DNA of 64,000 nt from Ruminococcaceae bacterium D5 (GCA_900113995.1 FORK01000012.1:37010-101009), one strand, 5' to 3'; positions 43,899 to 53,833 are shown, counted from the first letter of the stretch. Numbers and translations: made by a program. Notes: generated by a model not told the origin, from the letters alone.

Positions 43899-45491
43899 AT
43901 GAAACGATATCTGGCATGGAGCCTTGCGCTCCTGATCGCTGTCTCCGGCTGCGCGGCACCGCCCGCATCCTCCGAGGCTTCCGGAGCTGCGGAAGCCTCC
44001 CCCTCCGGCACACAGGCGGAAAACGGGCGCGTCCCGGTGCTGCGGCTGGCCGGCGGAACCGACTGGGGCGCTCCCAGCGTTTATCTGCATGCCTCACGCG
44101 GACCCGGCAACGCCAAGAAGGACCTGATTTTCGCCTCCCTGCTGGAGGCGGACGAGAAGGGAATCGTCGGCTGGATGGCCGAATCCTGGAAAGTGGACGG
44201 AAACGACTATACCTTCACTCTGCATCCCGACGCCAAGTTCCACGACGGGGAGCCGCTGACCGCCGAAGACGTCGCCTTTACCATCGACTATTACCGGCAG
44301 TTTCCACCGGTGAACAATCCGCTCGGTGCGGGAGAGAGCTTTTTGATCTCCGGATATGAGGTGCTCGACCCGCAGCGGATTAAAATCAGCGTCAACCGCT
44401 CCGACGCCGTCACCCTGACCGCGCTGGGCGGTTTCGAAATCCTGCCTAAGCACATCTGGGAGCGGGTGGAGGACCCGATGACCTACAGCGAACCGGACGC
44501 CTTCATCGGCAGCGGCGCGTACTGCTTTTCCTCCTACGATGGAGCGGCCGGGAGCTATGAGTTCACCGCCTTTGACGGCTTCTGTGCCGGTGAACCCGCC
44601 GCCGACCGGATTCAGTTTGTGCCGGTGAGCGATGAGCTGCTGGCCTTTGAAAATGGGGAAATCGATATCGCCGGGCTGCCTGCCGATCTTTTTGAACGTT
44701 ACGCCTCCGATCCGTCGATTGGAATGATCGAAAAGGCGAACGACATGGGCTATAAGCTGTTGATCAACTTTGAAAAGCATCCCGAATTTCTCGAGCTGGC
44801 AATGCGCGAAGGGCTTTATCAGGCGCTCGACCGTCAGGCGGTGGTGGATAAGGTGTTCCGTGGGATGGGCGCCGCCGGCAGCGCCGGGTATGCCCCTCCC
44901 GGAAGCATCTACTACAATGAAAACTGTGTCCAGTACCCCTACGAGCCGGAAAAGGCCGCCGCCCTCTTTGCGGGGAAGGGGATCAGCGTTGCCATGATCG
45001 CCGCCAATTCGGGCAATGACGTCAAGATTGCCGAGCTTGTGAAAAACGACCTGACCGCCGCCGGAATAGAAGTTGAAGTTGTCGCCTATGATTCGGCAGT
45101 GCGTGATGAGATGGTCAACGCCGGGGATTATGAGTTTGCGCTGGTCGGCAACGGAGGATGGGGCGGCAAAGCCCCCGCCTACCTGCGCACCATCTTCTCG
45201 GATCTTTCGAAGAATCGGGGAGGGAATCCTCACTCGATGGGGCCTATCGGCTACAGCAGCGAGCGGATCACCGAGCTGGCCGAGGCCCAGCAGCTCGAGA
45301 CCGATTTTGACCGGCGGGTGGAGATTTTTCAGGAGCTTCAGCTCGAAATCAGCCGCGAAATCCCGCTGGTGGTGATCGCCACCCAGTCGAGCTATTCGAT
45401 TTACCGCAAGGATTATTACGACGGCTGGATGAAAACCTACGATTACCAGCAGGCCGAGCAGAACCGCCTCTCGTACCTGAAGCGGGGCTGA
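43899..45491 (+). CDS. Extracellular solute-binding protein, family 5 (peptide/nickel type), lipoprotein
   Basis: 530 residues. Signal peptide with lipobox ending AVSGC (Cys about 19), then family 5 landmarks: LLEADEKGIVGWMAESWKV, YTFTLHPDAKFHDGEPLTAEDVAFTID, GSGAYCFSSYDG and ALDRQAVVDKVF. These capture peptides, nickel chelates or similar ligands outside the membrane for the DppBCDF-type permease encoded next. Its 3' end, with the stop codon, is repeated twice more downstream. ATG 43899 follows AAAGGAAG. Confidence 0.92.
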   Translation: MKRYLAWSLALLIAVSGCAAPPASSEASGAAEASPSGTQAENGRVPVLRLAGGTDWGAPSVYLHASRGPGNAKKDLIFASLLEADEKGIVGWMAESWKVDGNDYTFTLHPDAKFHDGEPLTAEDVAFTIDYYRQFPPVNNPLGAGESFLISGYEVLDPQRIKISVNRSDAVTLTALGGFEILPKHIWERVEDPMTYSEPDAFIGSGAYCFSSYDGAAGSYEFTAFDGFCAGEPAADRIQFVPVSDELLAFENGEIDIAGLPADLFERYASDPSIGMIEKANDMGYKLLINFEKHPEFLELAMREGLYQALDRQAVVDKVFRGMGAAGSAGYAPPGSIYYNENCVQYPYEPEKAAALFAGKGISVAMIAANSGNDVKIAELVKNDLTAAGIEVEVVAYDSAVRDEMVNAGDYEFALVGNGGWGGKAPAYLRTIFSDLSKNRGGNPHSMGPIGYSSERITELAEAQQLETDFDRRVEIFQELQLEISREIPLVVIATQSSYSIYRKDYYDGWMKTYDYQQAEQNRLSYLKRG

Positions 45492-45713
45492 GGCGGGCTG
45501 CCGCTTTTCGCCGCGGGGATTTTACCGCGACCGGATGAAAACCTGCGATTACTAGCAGGCCGGGCAGAACCGCCTCTCGTACCAGAAGCGGGGCTGAGGC
45601 GGGCTGCCGCTTTTCGCCGCGGGATTTTGCCACGGCCGGATGAAAATCTGCGATTACCGGCATGCCGGGCAGAACCGCCTCTGGTACCTGAAGCAGGGCT
45701 GAGGCGGGCTGTC
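45423..45713 (+). repeat. Three tandem copies of the binding-protein gene's 3' end
   Basis: Unit 1 (45423-45528) is the last codons, TGA and 3' flank of the binding-protein gene; units 2 (45529-45633) and 3 (45634-45713, partial) follow at 106 and 105 bases. Each has GGATGAAAA, GATTAC, CAGAACCGCCTCT, GAAGC.GGGCTGAGGCGGGCTG and TTTTCGCCGCG. Differences are mostly single bases. Confidence 0.9.
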
Positions 45714-45742
45714 AGTTCTTTGTGAAAGGAGGAAATCGGACT

Positions 45743-46708
45743 ATGCGGAAAAGGTGGCTTTGGCTGATTTGCTCCTTTCTGGCTATCTATCTGGTCAACT
45801 TTCTGATCCCCCGCCTGATGCCGGGCGATCCGTTTCGCTACACCTCGTCGGTCTCGGGCGACGACCTTGACGCGGGCTACTCCGCCGAACAGGTTGAGCA
45901 GCTCCGCGCCTATTACCGGCTCGACGAGCCGCTGGCCGGTCAGCTTCTCGACTCGACGGCCCGGGCGCTGCGCGGAGACCTAGGGGACAGCATTTATTAC
46001 AAAAAGCCGGTGGCGGAGGTGCTTGCCGAACGCCTGCCCTGGAGTCTCGGCCTGATGGCGGCATCGCTCGCCGTCTCCCTGACGGCCGGAACCCTTTTTG
46101 CCCTTTGGGCGGCAAGGCGCCGGAATGCCGATCGTGTGCTCTATCCTGTCTGTTCGGTGCTCGCCGAGGTCCCCGCGTTTCTGTTGGGGGTGCTGCTGCT
46201 CTTTCTCGTCGCGGCGCGGGTGAAGTGGATTCCCCTTTCGGGGGGCGTGACGCCCTTCGCACGCTACACAGACTTTGGGGAGCAGTTTTCCGATCTTCTG
46301 ATTCACGCGCTGATGCCGCTTTGCGCGATGGTGCTGGCGCAGCTTCCCCAGTTTTTCTTTACCGCGCGGGCCTGCTTCCTCGCCGAGCTGGAAAAGCCCT
46401 ACCTTCTCGCTGCCCGGGCAAAGGGATTGCGGGAGGGGAGAATCCGTTTTCACTATCTGCTGAAGAACAGCGCGGCGGCGCTGGTGGCGCGGCTTTTCCT
46501 CAGTGTTTCGACTGCGGTGGGGGCGACGCTGCTGGTCGAGAACGTCTTTGCCTATCCCGGCGTCGGGCGGGTGCTGCGGGAAGCGGTCGCATACCGGGAT
46601 TTTCCGATGATTCAGGGCGTTTTCCTGATTTCGTCGCTGCTGGTGCTCCTCTGTCTCTTTCTGGCGGACCGGATCAACGGGGATTCGGCGGGAGGTGCGG
46701 GAGGATGA
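45743..46708 (+). CDS. ABC transporter permease, DppB type
   Basis: 321 residues, six membrane helices. DppB/OppB features: FLIPRLMPGDPFRY near the start, YRLDEPLAGQ, GLMAASLAVSL, and EAA loop LAARAKGLREGRIRFHYLLKNS. First of the two permease subunits; it overlaps the second by four bases (ATGA). ATG 45743 follows AAAGGAGG, which lies after the tandem repeats. Confidence 0.9.
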   Translation: MRKRWLWLICSFLAIYLVNFLIPRLMPGDPFRYTSSVSGDDLDAGYSAEQVEQLRAYYRLDEPLAGQLLDSTARALRGDLGDSIYYKKPVAEVLAERLPWSLGLMAASLAVSLTAGTLFALWAARRRNADRVLYPVCSVLAEVPAFLLGVLLLFLVAARVKWIPLSGGVTPFARYTDFGEQFSDLLIHALMPLCAMVLAQLPQFFFTARACFLAELEKPYLLAARAKGLREGRIRFHYLLKNSAAALVARLFLSVSTAVGATLLVENVFAYPGVGRVLREAVAYRDFPMIQGVFLISSLLVLLCLFLADRINGDSAGGAGG

Positions 46709-47538
46709 AGAGCTTTTCTCCGCAGGCCAAAACGCTTCTGTTCGCCTTTTTGCTGCTTGCGCTTTTCTTCGTGTACGGCGGACTTTTCTATCCCCATTCG
46801 GCCGATCTTCCTTCGGGTGGTTCGCTCGAAGAGCCGTCCTCTGCGCACTGGCTCGGCACCGATGACCTCGGCGTGGATCTCTATGCCCAGCTTTCGGCGG
46901 GCTTCTTTTCGAGCATGGCGGTGGGGCTTGCGGCGGCGGCCTTTGCCTTTCTGCTCGGCGGTCTGGCGGGGGTGCTGGCGGGCCTGAGCAGCGGCACCGC
47001 GGATGCGTTTCTCTCCTTTCTGATTCAGCTTTTCCTGTCGCTGCCGCAGCTTCCGGTGATGGTGGTGATCGGCGCGTTTTTCGGGCAGAGCGCATGGAAC
47101 ATCATCCTGATCGTCTCGCTCTTTTCCTGGGCGCCGATCGCCAAAGTTCTGCGGGCCCGGGTGAGGCAGATCCGGGGACGCCCCTATCTGCGGCTGGCCA
47201 AAAGCTACGGGGGCCGGGCGGGATACCTTGTTTCGGCCCATATGCTCGGGGAGCTGCTGCCGCTTTTATCGGTCAGCGCCCTTTCGGTGGTGGGCAAGGC
47301 GATTGTGCAGGAAGCCTCGCTGGCCTATCTGGGGCTTTCGGATCCGCTTTCCCGATCCTGGGGGCTTTTGATCCAGAAATGCGTCTCCTTTCCCGGCATC
47401 TACTTTACCCCCTATTGGAAGTGGTGGCTCCTGCCGCCGGTCTTTGCGCTGGTGCTGACGGTGCTTTGCCTGCGGCTCTTTTCCCGCGAACTTGAAACAA
47501 TTTGGAGAAGGGAGGAATCCGATGCAGCCGGTGCTTGA
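46705..47538 (+). CDS. ABC transporter permease, DppC type
   Basis: 277 residues. DppC features: HWLGTDDLGVDLYAQLSAG, six helices, and EAA loop LRLAKSYGGRAGYLVSAHMLGEL. Shorter at the N-terminus than usual DppC proteins, which fits a simple transporter. The ATG lies in the end of dppB-type gene; the 3' end overlaps the ATPase gene by 17 bases. Confidence 0.9.
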   Translation: MKSFSPQAKTLLFAFLLLALFFVYGGLFYPHSADLPSGGSLEEPSSAHWLGTDDLGVDLYAQLSAGFFSSMAVGLAAAAFAFLLGGLAGVLAGLSSGTADAFLSFLIQLFLSLPQLPVMVVIGAFFGQSAWNIILIVSLFSWAPIAKVLRARVRQIRGRPYLRLAKSYGGRAGYLVSAHMLGELLPLLSVSALSVVGKAIVQEASLAYLGLSDPLSRSWGLLIQKCVSFPGIYFTPYWKWWLLPPVFALVLTVLCLRLFSRELETIWRREESDAAGA

Positions 47539-49150
47539 GGTTCAAAATCTGTCGGTCGAATATCCGGACGGCTTCGCGCTGCATCCGGTTTCCTTTTCCA
47601 TTGCCGCGGGGGAAACGCTTGCCGTTATCGGGGAATCGGGCAGCGGCAAAACCACCTTGGTCCGGGCGGTGGCGGATCTCTTTTCCTGCCGGTGGGCGCG
47701 CGTTTCGGGAAAGGCGCTGCTGGAAGGGGAGGATTTGGTCTCCGCCGGGGAAAAGCGCCTGCGCCAGCTGCGGATGCGCCGTTTTTCGGTCGTTTTCCAA
47801 AATGCAGCCTCGATGCTGAACCCCGCGATGACCCTGCGCGCCCAGCTGTACGAGGTCCTGAAAAAGCAGTTTCCGCGCGGCGAATGGCCGCAAAGGGCGG
47901 AGCGGCTGCTCGAGCGGATCGGCCTTTCCGCAGGGGATCTCGACCGCTTCCCGCGCAGTCTTTCGGGCGGGATGGCACAGAGGTTTCTGATCGCCTGCGC
48001 CGTCGCCCTCTCCCCGGCGCTGGTGATTCTCGACGAGCCGACCAGCGCGCTTGACCCCGGAGCGGGCGCCGGGCTGATCGCACTGCTGCGGGAGCTGCAG
48101 CAGGAGACAGGCTGCGCGTTCCTTCTGATTACCCATGACCTTGCCTTCGCCCGCGCCCTTTCGGACCGGATGGTGGTGCTCTATCGCGGACAGGTCGAAG
48201 AGGCAGGGGAGACCCGCGCTCTGCTGGATGCGCCGCGTCACCCCTATACGCGCGGCCTGATCGGGGCTTCGGCCGAGCTGATGCCGCTGCGGGACCTCTG
48301 GGGAATCCGTCCGGCTGTGGAGGAGGCGGGACGGGGCTGCCCGTTTTTTGGACGGTGCACCCAATCAGCCGGACTCTGCCGGGAGGAGCCTCCGGCGCTG
48401 CTGCAGGCGCCCGGGGACCCGGGACGCCTGGTCTGCTGCCACCGCGGGGGCATTGTCACCCGCCTTGAGGGCAGAGGAATCGGAAAACAATTCGGCGGAC
48501 AGACGGTGCTGCATGACGTTTCGCTGCGGGTGCAGAGCGGGGAGACGGTCGCGCTGATCGGAGCCTCCGGTTCCGGGAAGACGACCCTCGCCTCGATTCT
48601 GGCGGGCTTTCTTTCCCCCGATGCGGGCGAGATTCTTTTTGAGGGGGAACCCGCCGATTTCGCGTCCCTCCACCGGACGGAAGGCGGGCTTCAGATGGTC
48701 TTTCAGGACAGTGAATCGGCATTGAATCCGGCCTTTTCGGCCGGTCAGGCGGTCTGTGAGCCGGGAAATTTGGCGCGTCTTTCCGACTGCGAGGCGCGGG
48801 CGCGCGCCGCTCTGCGGGAGGTGGGCCTCCCTGGGGGAGATGATTTCTGGAACCGGCGGGTTTCCCATCTCTCGGGCGGGCAGATGCAGCGGCTCTGTCT
48901 GGCACGGGCTCTGACGATGGCGCCCCGGCTGCTGGTCGCCGACGAGCCGACCTCGATGCTCGATCCTTCGAGCAGGGCAAACCTTCTGCGGCTGCTCAAG
49001 GGCCTGCAAAACGCCCGGGGTTTTTCGATGCTGATGGTGACCCACGATCTCGCGGCGGCGGCCAAGGTTGCGGAACGGGTTTTCCGTCTGGAAGCGGGAG
49101 GACTGGCCGAGCTGGGGCGGGAGGAGCTTCTTGCATTGGGCCTTTCCTGA
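47522..49150 (+). CDS. ABC transporter ATPase, fused DppD-DppF type
   Basis: 542 residues with two complete ATPase domains. First: Walker A GESGSGKTTL, signature LSGGMAQRFLIACAVAL, Walker B LVILDEPTSALD, and a DppD-type C-terminal tail with CPFFGRCTQSAGLCR (4Fe-4S-like cysteines). Second (from about 310): GASGSGKTTLASIL, LSGGQMQRLCLARAL, LLVADEPTSMLD. One polypeptide would thus replace DppD and DppF. ATG 47522 after GGAGG, overlapping the permease. Confidence 0.93.
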   Translation: MQPVLEVQNLSVEYPDGFALHPVSFSIAAGETLAVIGESGSGKTTLVRAVADLFSCRWARVSGKALLEGEDLVSAGEKRLRQLRMRRFSVVFQNAASMLNPAMTLRAQLYEVLKKQFPRGEWPQRAERLLERIGLSAGDLDRFPRSLSGGMAQRFLIACAVALSPALVILDEPTSALDPGAGAGLIALLRELQQETGCAFLLITHDLAFARALSDRMVVLYRGQVEEAGETRALLDAPRHPYTRGLIGASAELMPLRDLWGIRPAVEEAGRGCPFFGRCTQSAGLCREEPPALLQAPGDPGRLVCCHRGGIVTRLEGRGIGKQFGGQTVLHDVSLRVQSGETVALIGASGSGKTTLASILAGFLSPDAGEILFEGEPADFASLHRTEGGLQMVFQDSESALNPAFSAGQAVCEPGNLARLSDCEARARAALREVGLPGGDDFWNRRVSHLSGGQMQRLCLARALTMAPRLLVADEPTSMLDPSSRANLLRLLKGLQNARGFSMLMVTHDLAAAAKVAERVFRLEAGGLAELGREELLALGLS

Positions 49151-49196
49151 CAGCAGGAAGGAAAAGAAGAAAAAGGAAAAAATTCTTTTTATTCTC

Positions 49197-49225
49197 TTGC
49201 CAACTCGATTTTACCGTGGTAGAAT
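49197..49225 (+). promoter_or_regulatory. Promoter of the T-box leader
   Basis: TTGCCA (49197-49202), 17-base spacer, TAGAAT (49220-49225). Confidence 0.7.
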
Positions 49226-49234
49226 ACCTCTCAA

Positions 49235-49518
49235 CCAATACTTTCAAACCTTTGATACGGAGATCAAACCGCGAGATGCGCCCACAGAGAGCAGGGGAAG
49301 CTGAGAGCCCTGCGGAGATGCAGCGCGGCAAATGGACCGTTGAGGGCGAGGGGAAAGGGCGCGAGCCCGATTATCCGAGACGCAGAGCCTGCGTTATGGG
49401 CGGGGGATGTGTTGGCATCCCTGAGAAAGCGGGCCGCTTCCCTGCGAGGCGGTCAAGTAAGGTGGTACCGCAGATTTTTCAGAATCTGTCCTTTACAGGG
49501 TAAAGGGCAGATTTTTTG
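49235..49518 (+). ncRNA. T-box leader RNA, probable tryptophan specifier
   Basis: The T-box core AAGGTGGTACCGC is at 49459-49471, followed by the terminator ATCTGTCCTTTAC (49484-49496) / GTAAAGGGCAGAT (49500-49512) with a T-run. Stem I begins near 49270; the probable specifier codon is UGG at 49333-49335 (in AAATGGACC), which fits binding of uncharged tRNA-Trp. The downstream gene is of the TrpX type, consistent with tryptophan control. The stem I drawing is by eye and the specifier is the main uncertainty. Confidence 0.85.
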
Positions 49519-49585
49519 TTTTGCGGAAAGAAAAACAAACATCGCGCAGCTCCAACAGGCGCGCCCGCCCAAAAGGAGAATTGCT

Positions 49586-50617
49586 ATGAAAAAAAGAATC
49601 GCTGCCGCTCTGCTCGCCCTTTCCGCCGCTCTGATCGGAGGATGCGCCTCCGCCCCCGCCCAGAGCGCCACGGAATCCACCATGTCGTCCGTTTCCGCCG
49701 CGCCGGAACCGGAGACACTCGAAAAGCGCACCGTTGCGATCATCCAGCCGATGGACCATCCGTCCCTCAACCAGATTCGGGAGACGATCCTCTCGGAGTT
49801 TACCGCCCTCGGGCTGGAGGACAAGATAGAGGTCGTCTGCCGCAATGCAAACGGGGACAATTCGGCGCTGCCCACCATCTTTTCCGAGTTGATCGGCGGC
49901 GAAGCGGATCTGCTCATTCCGATTGCGACCGGAACGGCCCAGACGGCGGCCGCTGCGACCGACAGCATCCCGATCGTCTTTTCGGCGGTCAGCAACCCGG
50001 TGGAAGCAGGCCTTGTGACTGCCTTCGATGCCACCGACCGAAACATCACCGGCGTTTCCAATTCGATCGCCATTGAGGAGATCTTTACCCTTGCCGCTGA
50101 GCTGACCCCGCAGGCCAAAACCTTTGGCTTCGTTTACAACACCGGGGAGATTAATTCGGTGACCGGCATCGAGCGGGCCCGCGCCTACTGCGACGCGAAT
50201 GGCATTGCCTACGAGGAGGCCGCCATCACCGGTGTCGGAGAGCTGCAGCAGGCGGCCCAGTCCCTCGTTGGCAGGGTTGACGCTTTCTTCACCCCCAACG
50301 ACAATTCGATTGCTTCTGCAATGCCGATCTATCTGCAGGTGGCGAACGAGGCGGGAATCCCGATCTATGTCGGGGCCGATTCGATGGTGGCGGACGGCGG
50401 CCTTGCCACCGTGGGCATCGACTACACCGTGTTGGGGCGGCAGACCGCACAGATGGCCGCGCGGATTTTAAACGGGGAAAGCATTGCCGAAAATCCGGTG
50501 GAACAGGTGGCCGAGTATGCCAGAATGATCAATCTGGAGACGGCCGAAGCTCTTCAAATCGACATTCCGGAGAAGCTGCTCGAGCAGTTTGTAGTGATTG
50601 AATCTCAGAAAAAATAG
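49586..50617 (+). CDS. trpX: ABC transporter substrate-binding lipoprotein, TrpX type
   Basis: 343 residues. Signal peptide with lipobox LIGGC, a Ser/Ala-rich linker, and an ABC_sub_bind (PF04392) fold: VAIIQPMDHPSLNQIRETI, FSAVSNPVEAGLV, VGADSMVADGG and VGIDYTVLGRQTAQMAARIL. T-box-controlled relatives transport tryptophan. The usual partner genes (membrane protein and ATPase) do not follow; the next genes are thl-crt-hbd. ATG 49586 follows AAAGGAG. Confidence 0.85.
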   Translation: MKKRIAAALLALSAALIGGCASAPAQSATESTMSSVSAAPEPETLEKRTVAIIQPMDHPSLNQIRETILSEFTALGLEDKIEVVCRNANGDNSALPTIFSELIGGEADLLIPIATGTAQTAAAATDSIPIVFSAVSNPVEAGLVTAFDATDRNITGVSNSIAIEEIFTLAAELTPQAKTFGFVYNTGEINSVTGIERARAYCDANGIAYEEAAITGVGELQQAAQSLVGRVDAFFTPNDNSIASAMPIYLQVANEAGIPIYVGADSMVADGGLATVGIDYTVLGRQTAQMAARILNGESIAENPVEQVAEYARMINLETAEALQIDIPEKLLEQFVVIESQKK

Positions 50618-50781
50618 GGAACGCGAAAATCGATTCCACGACTTTGAAAAGGAAAGATTTGGTCAATTTGTGATGTTTCAATAATAAAAATACATTTTCA
50701 CTAAAAAGCTGAAACGAGGCCTGAATTTTTTGGCGTTGCCGCCAAAACTGATTTCGAAAGCATGAATTCTCACAAGAACTG

Positions 50782-50810
50782 TTGCATCGGCAGGGGAAGA
50801 ATGTTATATT
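50782..50810 (+). promoter_or_regulatory. Promoter of the thl-crt-hbd operon
   Basis: TTGCAT (50782-50787), 17-base spacer, TATATT (50805-50810). The leader is about 65 bases to the ATG, with GGAGGAAAG as ribosome site. Confidence 0.75.
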
Positions 50811-50880
50811 ATGAACAGTCCTTTCAAACCTGAACTGCGGGTTTGTAGAAGTAAACTTTATAAAAGTGGAGGAAAGTAAC

Positions 50881-52059
50881 ATGAGCAAAGAGATCGTACT
50901 TGTCGGCGCCTGCCGTACCGCCATCGGCAAGATGGGTGGAACCCTCTCCAACATCCCTGCCGAGCAGCTCGGCGCCATCGTCATGAAGGAAGCGATCGCC
51001 CGCGCCGGAATCTCTGCCGATCAGATCGACGAGGTTATTTTCGGCAACGTCCTGACCGCTGCGATGGGTCAGAGCCCCGCCCGTCAGGCTGCGATCCATG
51101 CCGGCATCCCCGAGTCCGTTCCCGCGATGACCATCAACAACGTCTGCGGAAGCGGCCTGAAGTCGGTTAACATGGCTGCCGCGATGATCATGGCCGGCGA
51201 GGCCGACGTCATCATGGCCGGCGGCATGGAGAACATGTCGATGGCTCCCTATGCGCTGCCCAACGCCCGCTTCGGCTATCGCATGAACAACGGCAAGGTA
51301 ATCGACACGATGGTCAACGACGCCCTCTGGGATGCGTTCAACAACTACCACATGGGCATTACCGCTGAGAACGTCGCCGAGAAGTACGGCATCACCCGCG
51401 AGATGCAGGATGAATTCGCCGCCGCTTCGCAGCAGAAGACCGAGGCCGCTCAGAAGGCCGGCCTGTTTGACGCCGAGATCGTTGGGGTTCCCGTCAAGGT
51501 CAAGAAGGAAACCATCATGTTCGACAAGGATGAGTTCCCGCGCGCCGGGGTTGAGGCCGCCGGTCTTGCGAAGCTCAAGCCCGCTTTCAAACCCGACGGC
51601 GGCACTGTGACCGCTGCGAACGCTTCCGGCATCAACGACGGCGCTGCCGCTGTCCTCGTGATGAGCGCCGAGAAGGCCGCGGAACTCGGCGTCAAGCCGA
51701 TGGCCCGCTGGATCGGCGGCGCTTCCGCCGGCGTCGATCCCAAGATCATGGGCATTGGACCGGCCTACTCCACCGAGAAGCTCTTCAAGAAGACCGGCCT
51801 CGGCCTTGGCGATCTTGCTGTCATCGAAGCGAACGAGGCGTTTGCCGCCCAGTCTCTGGCCGTCGGCAAGCTGCTCGGCTGGGATGCTTCCAAGGTCAAC
51901 CCCAAGGGCGGCGCCATCTCGCTGGGCCATCCGGTCGGCGCTTCCGGCTGCCGCATCCTCGTTACCCTGCTGCATGAGCTGGAAGCGGGCCAGAAGGGCC
52001 TTGCCACCCTCTGCGTCGGCGGCGGCATGGGCGTTTCAGCCATCGTCGAGAAGCTGTAA
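50881..52059 (+). CDS. thl: Acetyl-CoA C-acetyltransferase (thiolase)
   Basis: Condenses two acetyl-CoA to acetoacetyl-CoA, the first step of butyryl-CoA synthesis. 392 residues. Nucleophile Cys89 in [25 protein letters not shown] with the catalytic His, and [15 protein letters not shown] at the C-terminus with the second Cys. The codon choice is strongly biased, as expected of a highly expressed gene. ATG 50881; first gene of the operon. Confidence 0.96.
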   Translation: MSKEIVLVGACRTAIGKMGGTLSNIPAEQLGAIVMKEAIARAGISADQIDEVIFGNVLTAAMGQSPARQAAIHAGIPESVPAMTINNVCGSGLKSVNMAAAMIMAGEADVIMAGGMENMSMAPYALPNARFGYRMNNGKVIDTMVNDALWDAFNNYHMGITAENVAEKYGITREMQDEFAAASQQKTEAAQKAGLFDAEIVGVPVKVKKETIMFDKDEFPRAGVEAAGLAKLKPAFKPDGGTVTAANASGINDGAAAVLVMSAEKAAELGVKPMARWIGGASAGVDPKIMGIGPAYSTEKLFKKTGLGLGDLAVIEANEAFAAQSLAVGKLLGWDASKVNPKGGAISLGHPVGASGCRILVTLLHELEAGQKGLATLCVGGGMGVSAIVEKL

Positions 52060-52119
52060 AAAGATTTGGTTCCCGCGGACGGCTTGCCGCCCGCGGGCCG
52101 GTCAAAAGGGGATCGTACC

Positions 52120-52896
52120 ATGAGCTTTGTCAGATATGAGCAGAAGGAGCAGTACGCTGTCGCCACCATCGACCGCGAAAAAGCCCTGAATGCCCTGAAT
52201 TCCCAGGTCCTTGAGGACCTGAACACGATGCTCGACGGCATCAATTTTGACGAGGTCCGTGCGCTGATTATCACCGGGGCGGGGCAGAAGAGCTTTGTCG
52301 CCGGCGCGGACATCGGCGAGATGAGCGGCCTTTCCAAGTCTGAGGGCGAGGCCTTCGGCAAGCGCGGCAACGAGATCTTCCGCCGCATCGAGACGCTCCC
52401 GATCCCGGTCATCGCCGCAGTCAACGGCTTTGCGCTCGGCGGCGGCTGTGAACTCTCGATGTGCTGTGACATCCGTCTCGCGGCGGAGAACGCGAAGTTT
52501 GCACAGCCCGAGGTCGGTTTGGGAATCACCCCCGGCTTTGGAGGAACCCAGCGCCTTGTCCGGCTCATCGGAGTCGGTAAAGCCAAGGAAATGCTTTATA
52601 CCTGCGCCCAGATCGACGCGCAGGAGGCTTACCGGATCGGTCTGGTCAATGCCGTCTACCCCGCGGAAGAACTGATGGAAGCCGCCGAAAAGATGGCCAA
52701 GCGGATCGCGAGAAACGCTCCCATTGCGGTGCGCGCTACCAAAAAGGCCGCTAACGACGGGATGCAGACCGATATGGACGCCGCGGTTGCGATTGAGTCG
52801 TCCCTCTTCGGAAGCTGCTTTGAAACCGAGGACCAGAAGAATGCGATGGGCGCGTTCCTGGAAAAGCGCCGTCCCGATCCTTTCGTCAACCGTTAA
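52120..52896 (+). CDS. crt: Enoyl-CoA hydratase / 3-hydroxybutyryl-CoA dehydratase (crotonase)
   Basis: 258 residues. Removes water from 3-hydroxybutyryl-CoA to crotonyl-CoA. Crotonase fold landmarks: oxyanion-hole [12 protein letters not shown] and [17 protein letters not shown], catalytic Glu in [21 protein letters not shown] 52120 lies 60 bases after thl; the ribosome site (AAAAGGGGA) is moderate. Middle gene of the operon. Confidence 0.93.
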   Translation: MSFVRYEQKEQYAVATIDREKALNALNSQVLEDLNTMLDGINFDEVRALIITGAGQKSFVAGADIGEMSGLSKSEGEAFGKRGNEIFRRIETLPIPVIAAVNGFALGGGCELSMCCDIRLAAENAKFAQPEVGLGITPGFGGTQRLVRLIGVGKAKEMLYTCAQIDAQEAYRIGLVNAVYPAEELMEAAEKMAKRIARNAPIAVRATKKAANDGMQTDMDAAVAIESSLFGSCFETEDQKNAMGAFLEKRRPDPFVNR

Positions 52897-52948
52897 TAGA
52901 GAAGAACCCAAATGCTGCAACAATGAAACAAAATGGAGGAAAGCTACT

Positions 52949-53788
52949 ATGAAAATTGGTGTACTTGGCGCCGGTACCATGGGCTCCGGCATTGCCTATG
53001 CGTTTGCTCAGGCCGGCTATGAGGTCGTTCTGAGAACCCGCAAGCAGACCACCCTCGACAAGGCGATGGGCTACATGAAGAAAACTCTCGACAAGGCTGT
53101 TGCCAAGGGCAAGATGGAGCAGGCTGCCGCCGATGAGATCTATGCCCGCGTCACTCCCGCCACCGAGATCGAAGCGGTTGCCGATGTTGACTTTATCCTC
53201 GAGACCATCGCTGAGGATATGAAGATCAAGAAGGACATCTTTGCTGAGCTCGACAAGCTCTGCAAGCCCGGTGTGATTTTCGGCACCAACACCTCCTCTC
53301 TCTCGATCACCGAGATTGCCAACGGCGTGGAGCATCCGGTTGTCGGCATGCATTTCTTCAATCCGCCCCCCGTCATGAAGCTGATCGAAGTCATCGCCGG
53401 CGAGAACACCCCCGCCGAGGCGGTTGACGAGGTTGTTAAGATCACCGAGCAGATGGGCAAGGTTCCGGTCCATGTCAAGGAAGCCGCCGGCTTCGTTGTC
53501 AACCGTATCCTGATCCCGATGATCAACGAGGCCATCGGCATCTACGCCGAGGGCGTCGCCACCGTCGAAGGCATCGACACTGCCATGAAGCTCGGTGCCA
53601 ATCATCCGATGGGTCCGCTGGCTCTCGGCGATTTGGTCGGCCTCGACGTCTGCCTCGCCATCATGGAAGTCCTCGAGAGCGAGACCGGCGATCCCAAGTA
53701 TCGTCCGCATCCGCTGCTCAAGAAGATGGTCCGCGCCGGCAAGCTCGGCAAGAAGAGCGGCGTCGGCTTCTACGACTACACCAAGTAA
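52949..53788 (+). CDS. hbd: 3-hydroxybutyryl-CoA dehydrogenase
   Basis: 279 residues. Reduces acetoacetyl-CoA with NAD(P)H. Rossmann motif [17 protein letters not shown], catalytic region [18 protein letters not shown] (His-Glu pair), and C-terminal [21 protein letters not shown]. Preceded by GGAGG. Last gene of thl-crt-hbd, closed by a strong terminator. Butyryl-CoA dehydrogenase and EtfAB, needed for the full pathway, are not here and must be elsewhere. Confidence 0.95.
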   Translation: MKIGVLGAGTMGSGIAYAFAQAGYEVVLRTRKQTTLDKAMGYMKKTLDKAVAKGKMEQAAADEIYARVTPATEIEAVADVDFILETIAEDMKIKKDIFAELDKLCKPGVIFGTNTSSLSITEIANGVEHPVVGMHFFNPPPVMKLIEVIAGENTPAEAVDEVVKITEQMGKVPVHVKEAAGFVVNRILIPMINEAIGIYAEGVATVEGIDTAMKLGANHPMGPLALGDLVGLDVCLAIMEVLESETGDPKYRPHPLLKKMVRAGKLGKKSGVGFYDYTK

Positions 53789-53798
53789 GCTCTGCGAT

Positions 53799-53833
53799 AA
53801 AAGGCCCGCTCCTTTGGGAGCGGGCCTTTTTAA
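53799..53833 (+). terminator. Terminator of the thl-crt-hbd operon
   Basis: AAAGGCCCGCTCC / GGGAGCGGGCCTTT stem with a TTT loop and further T. Confidence 0.9.
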
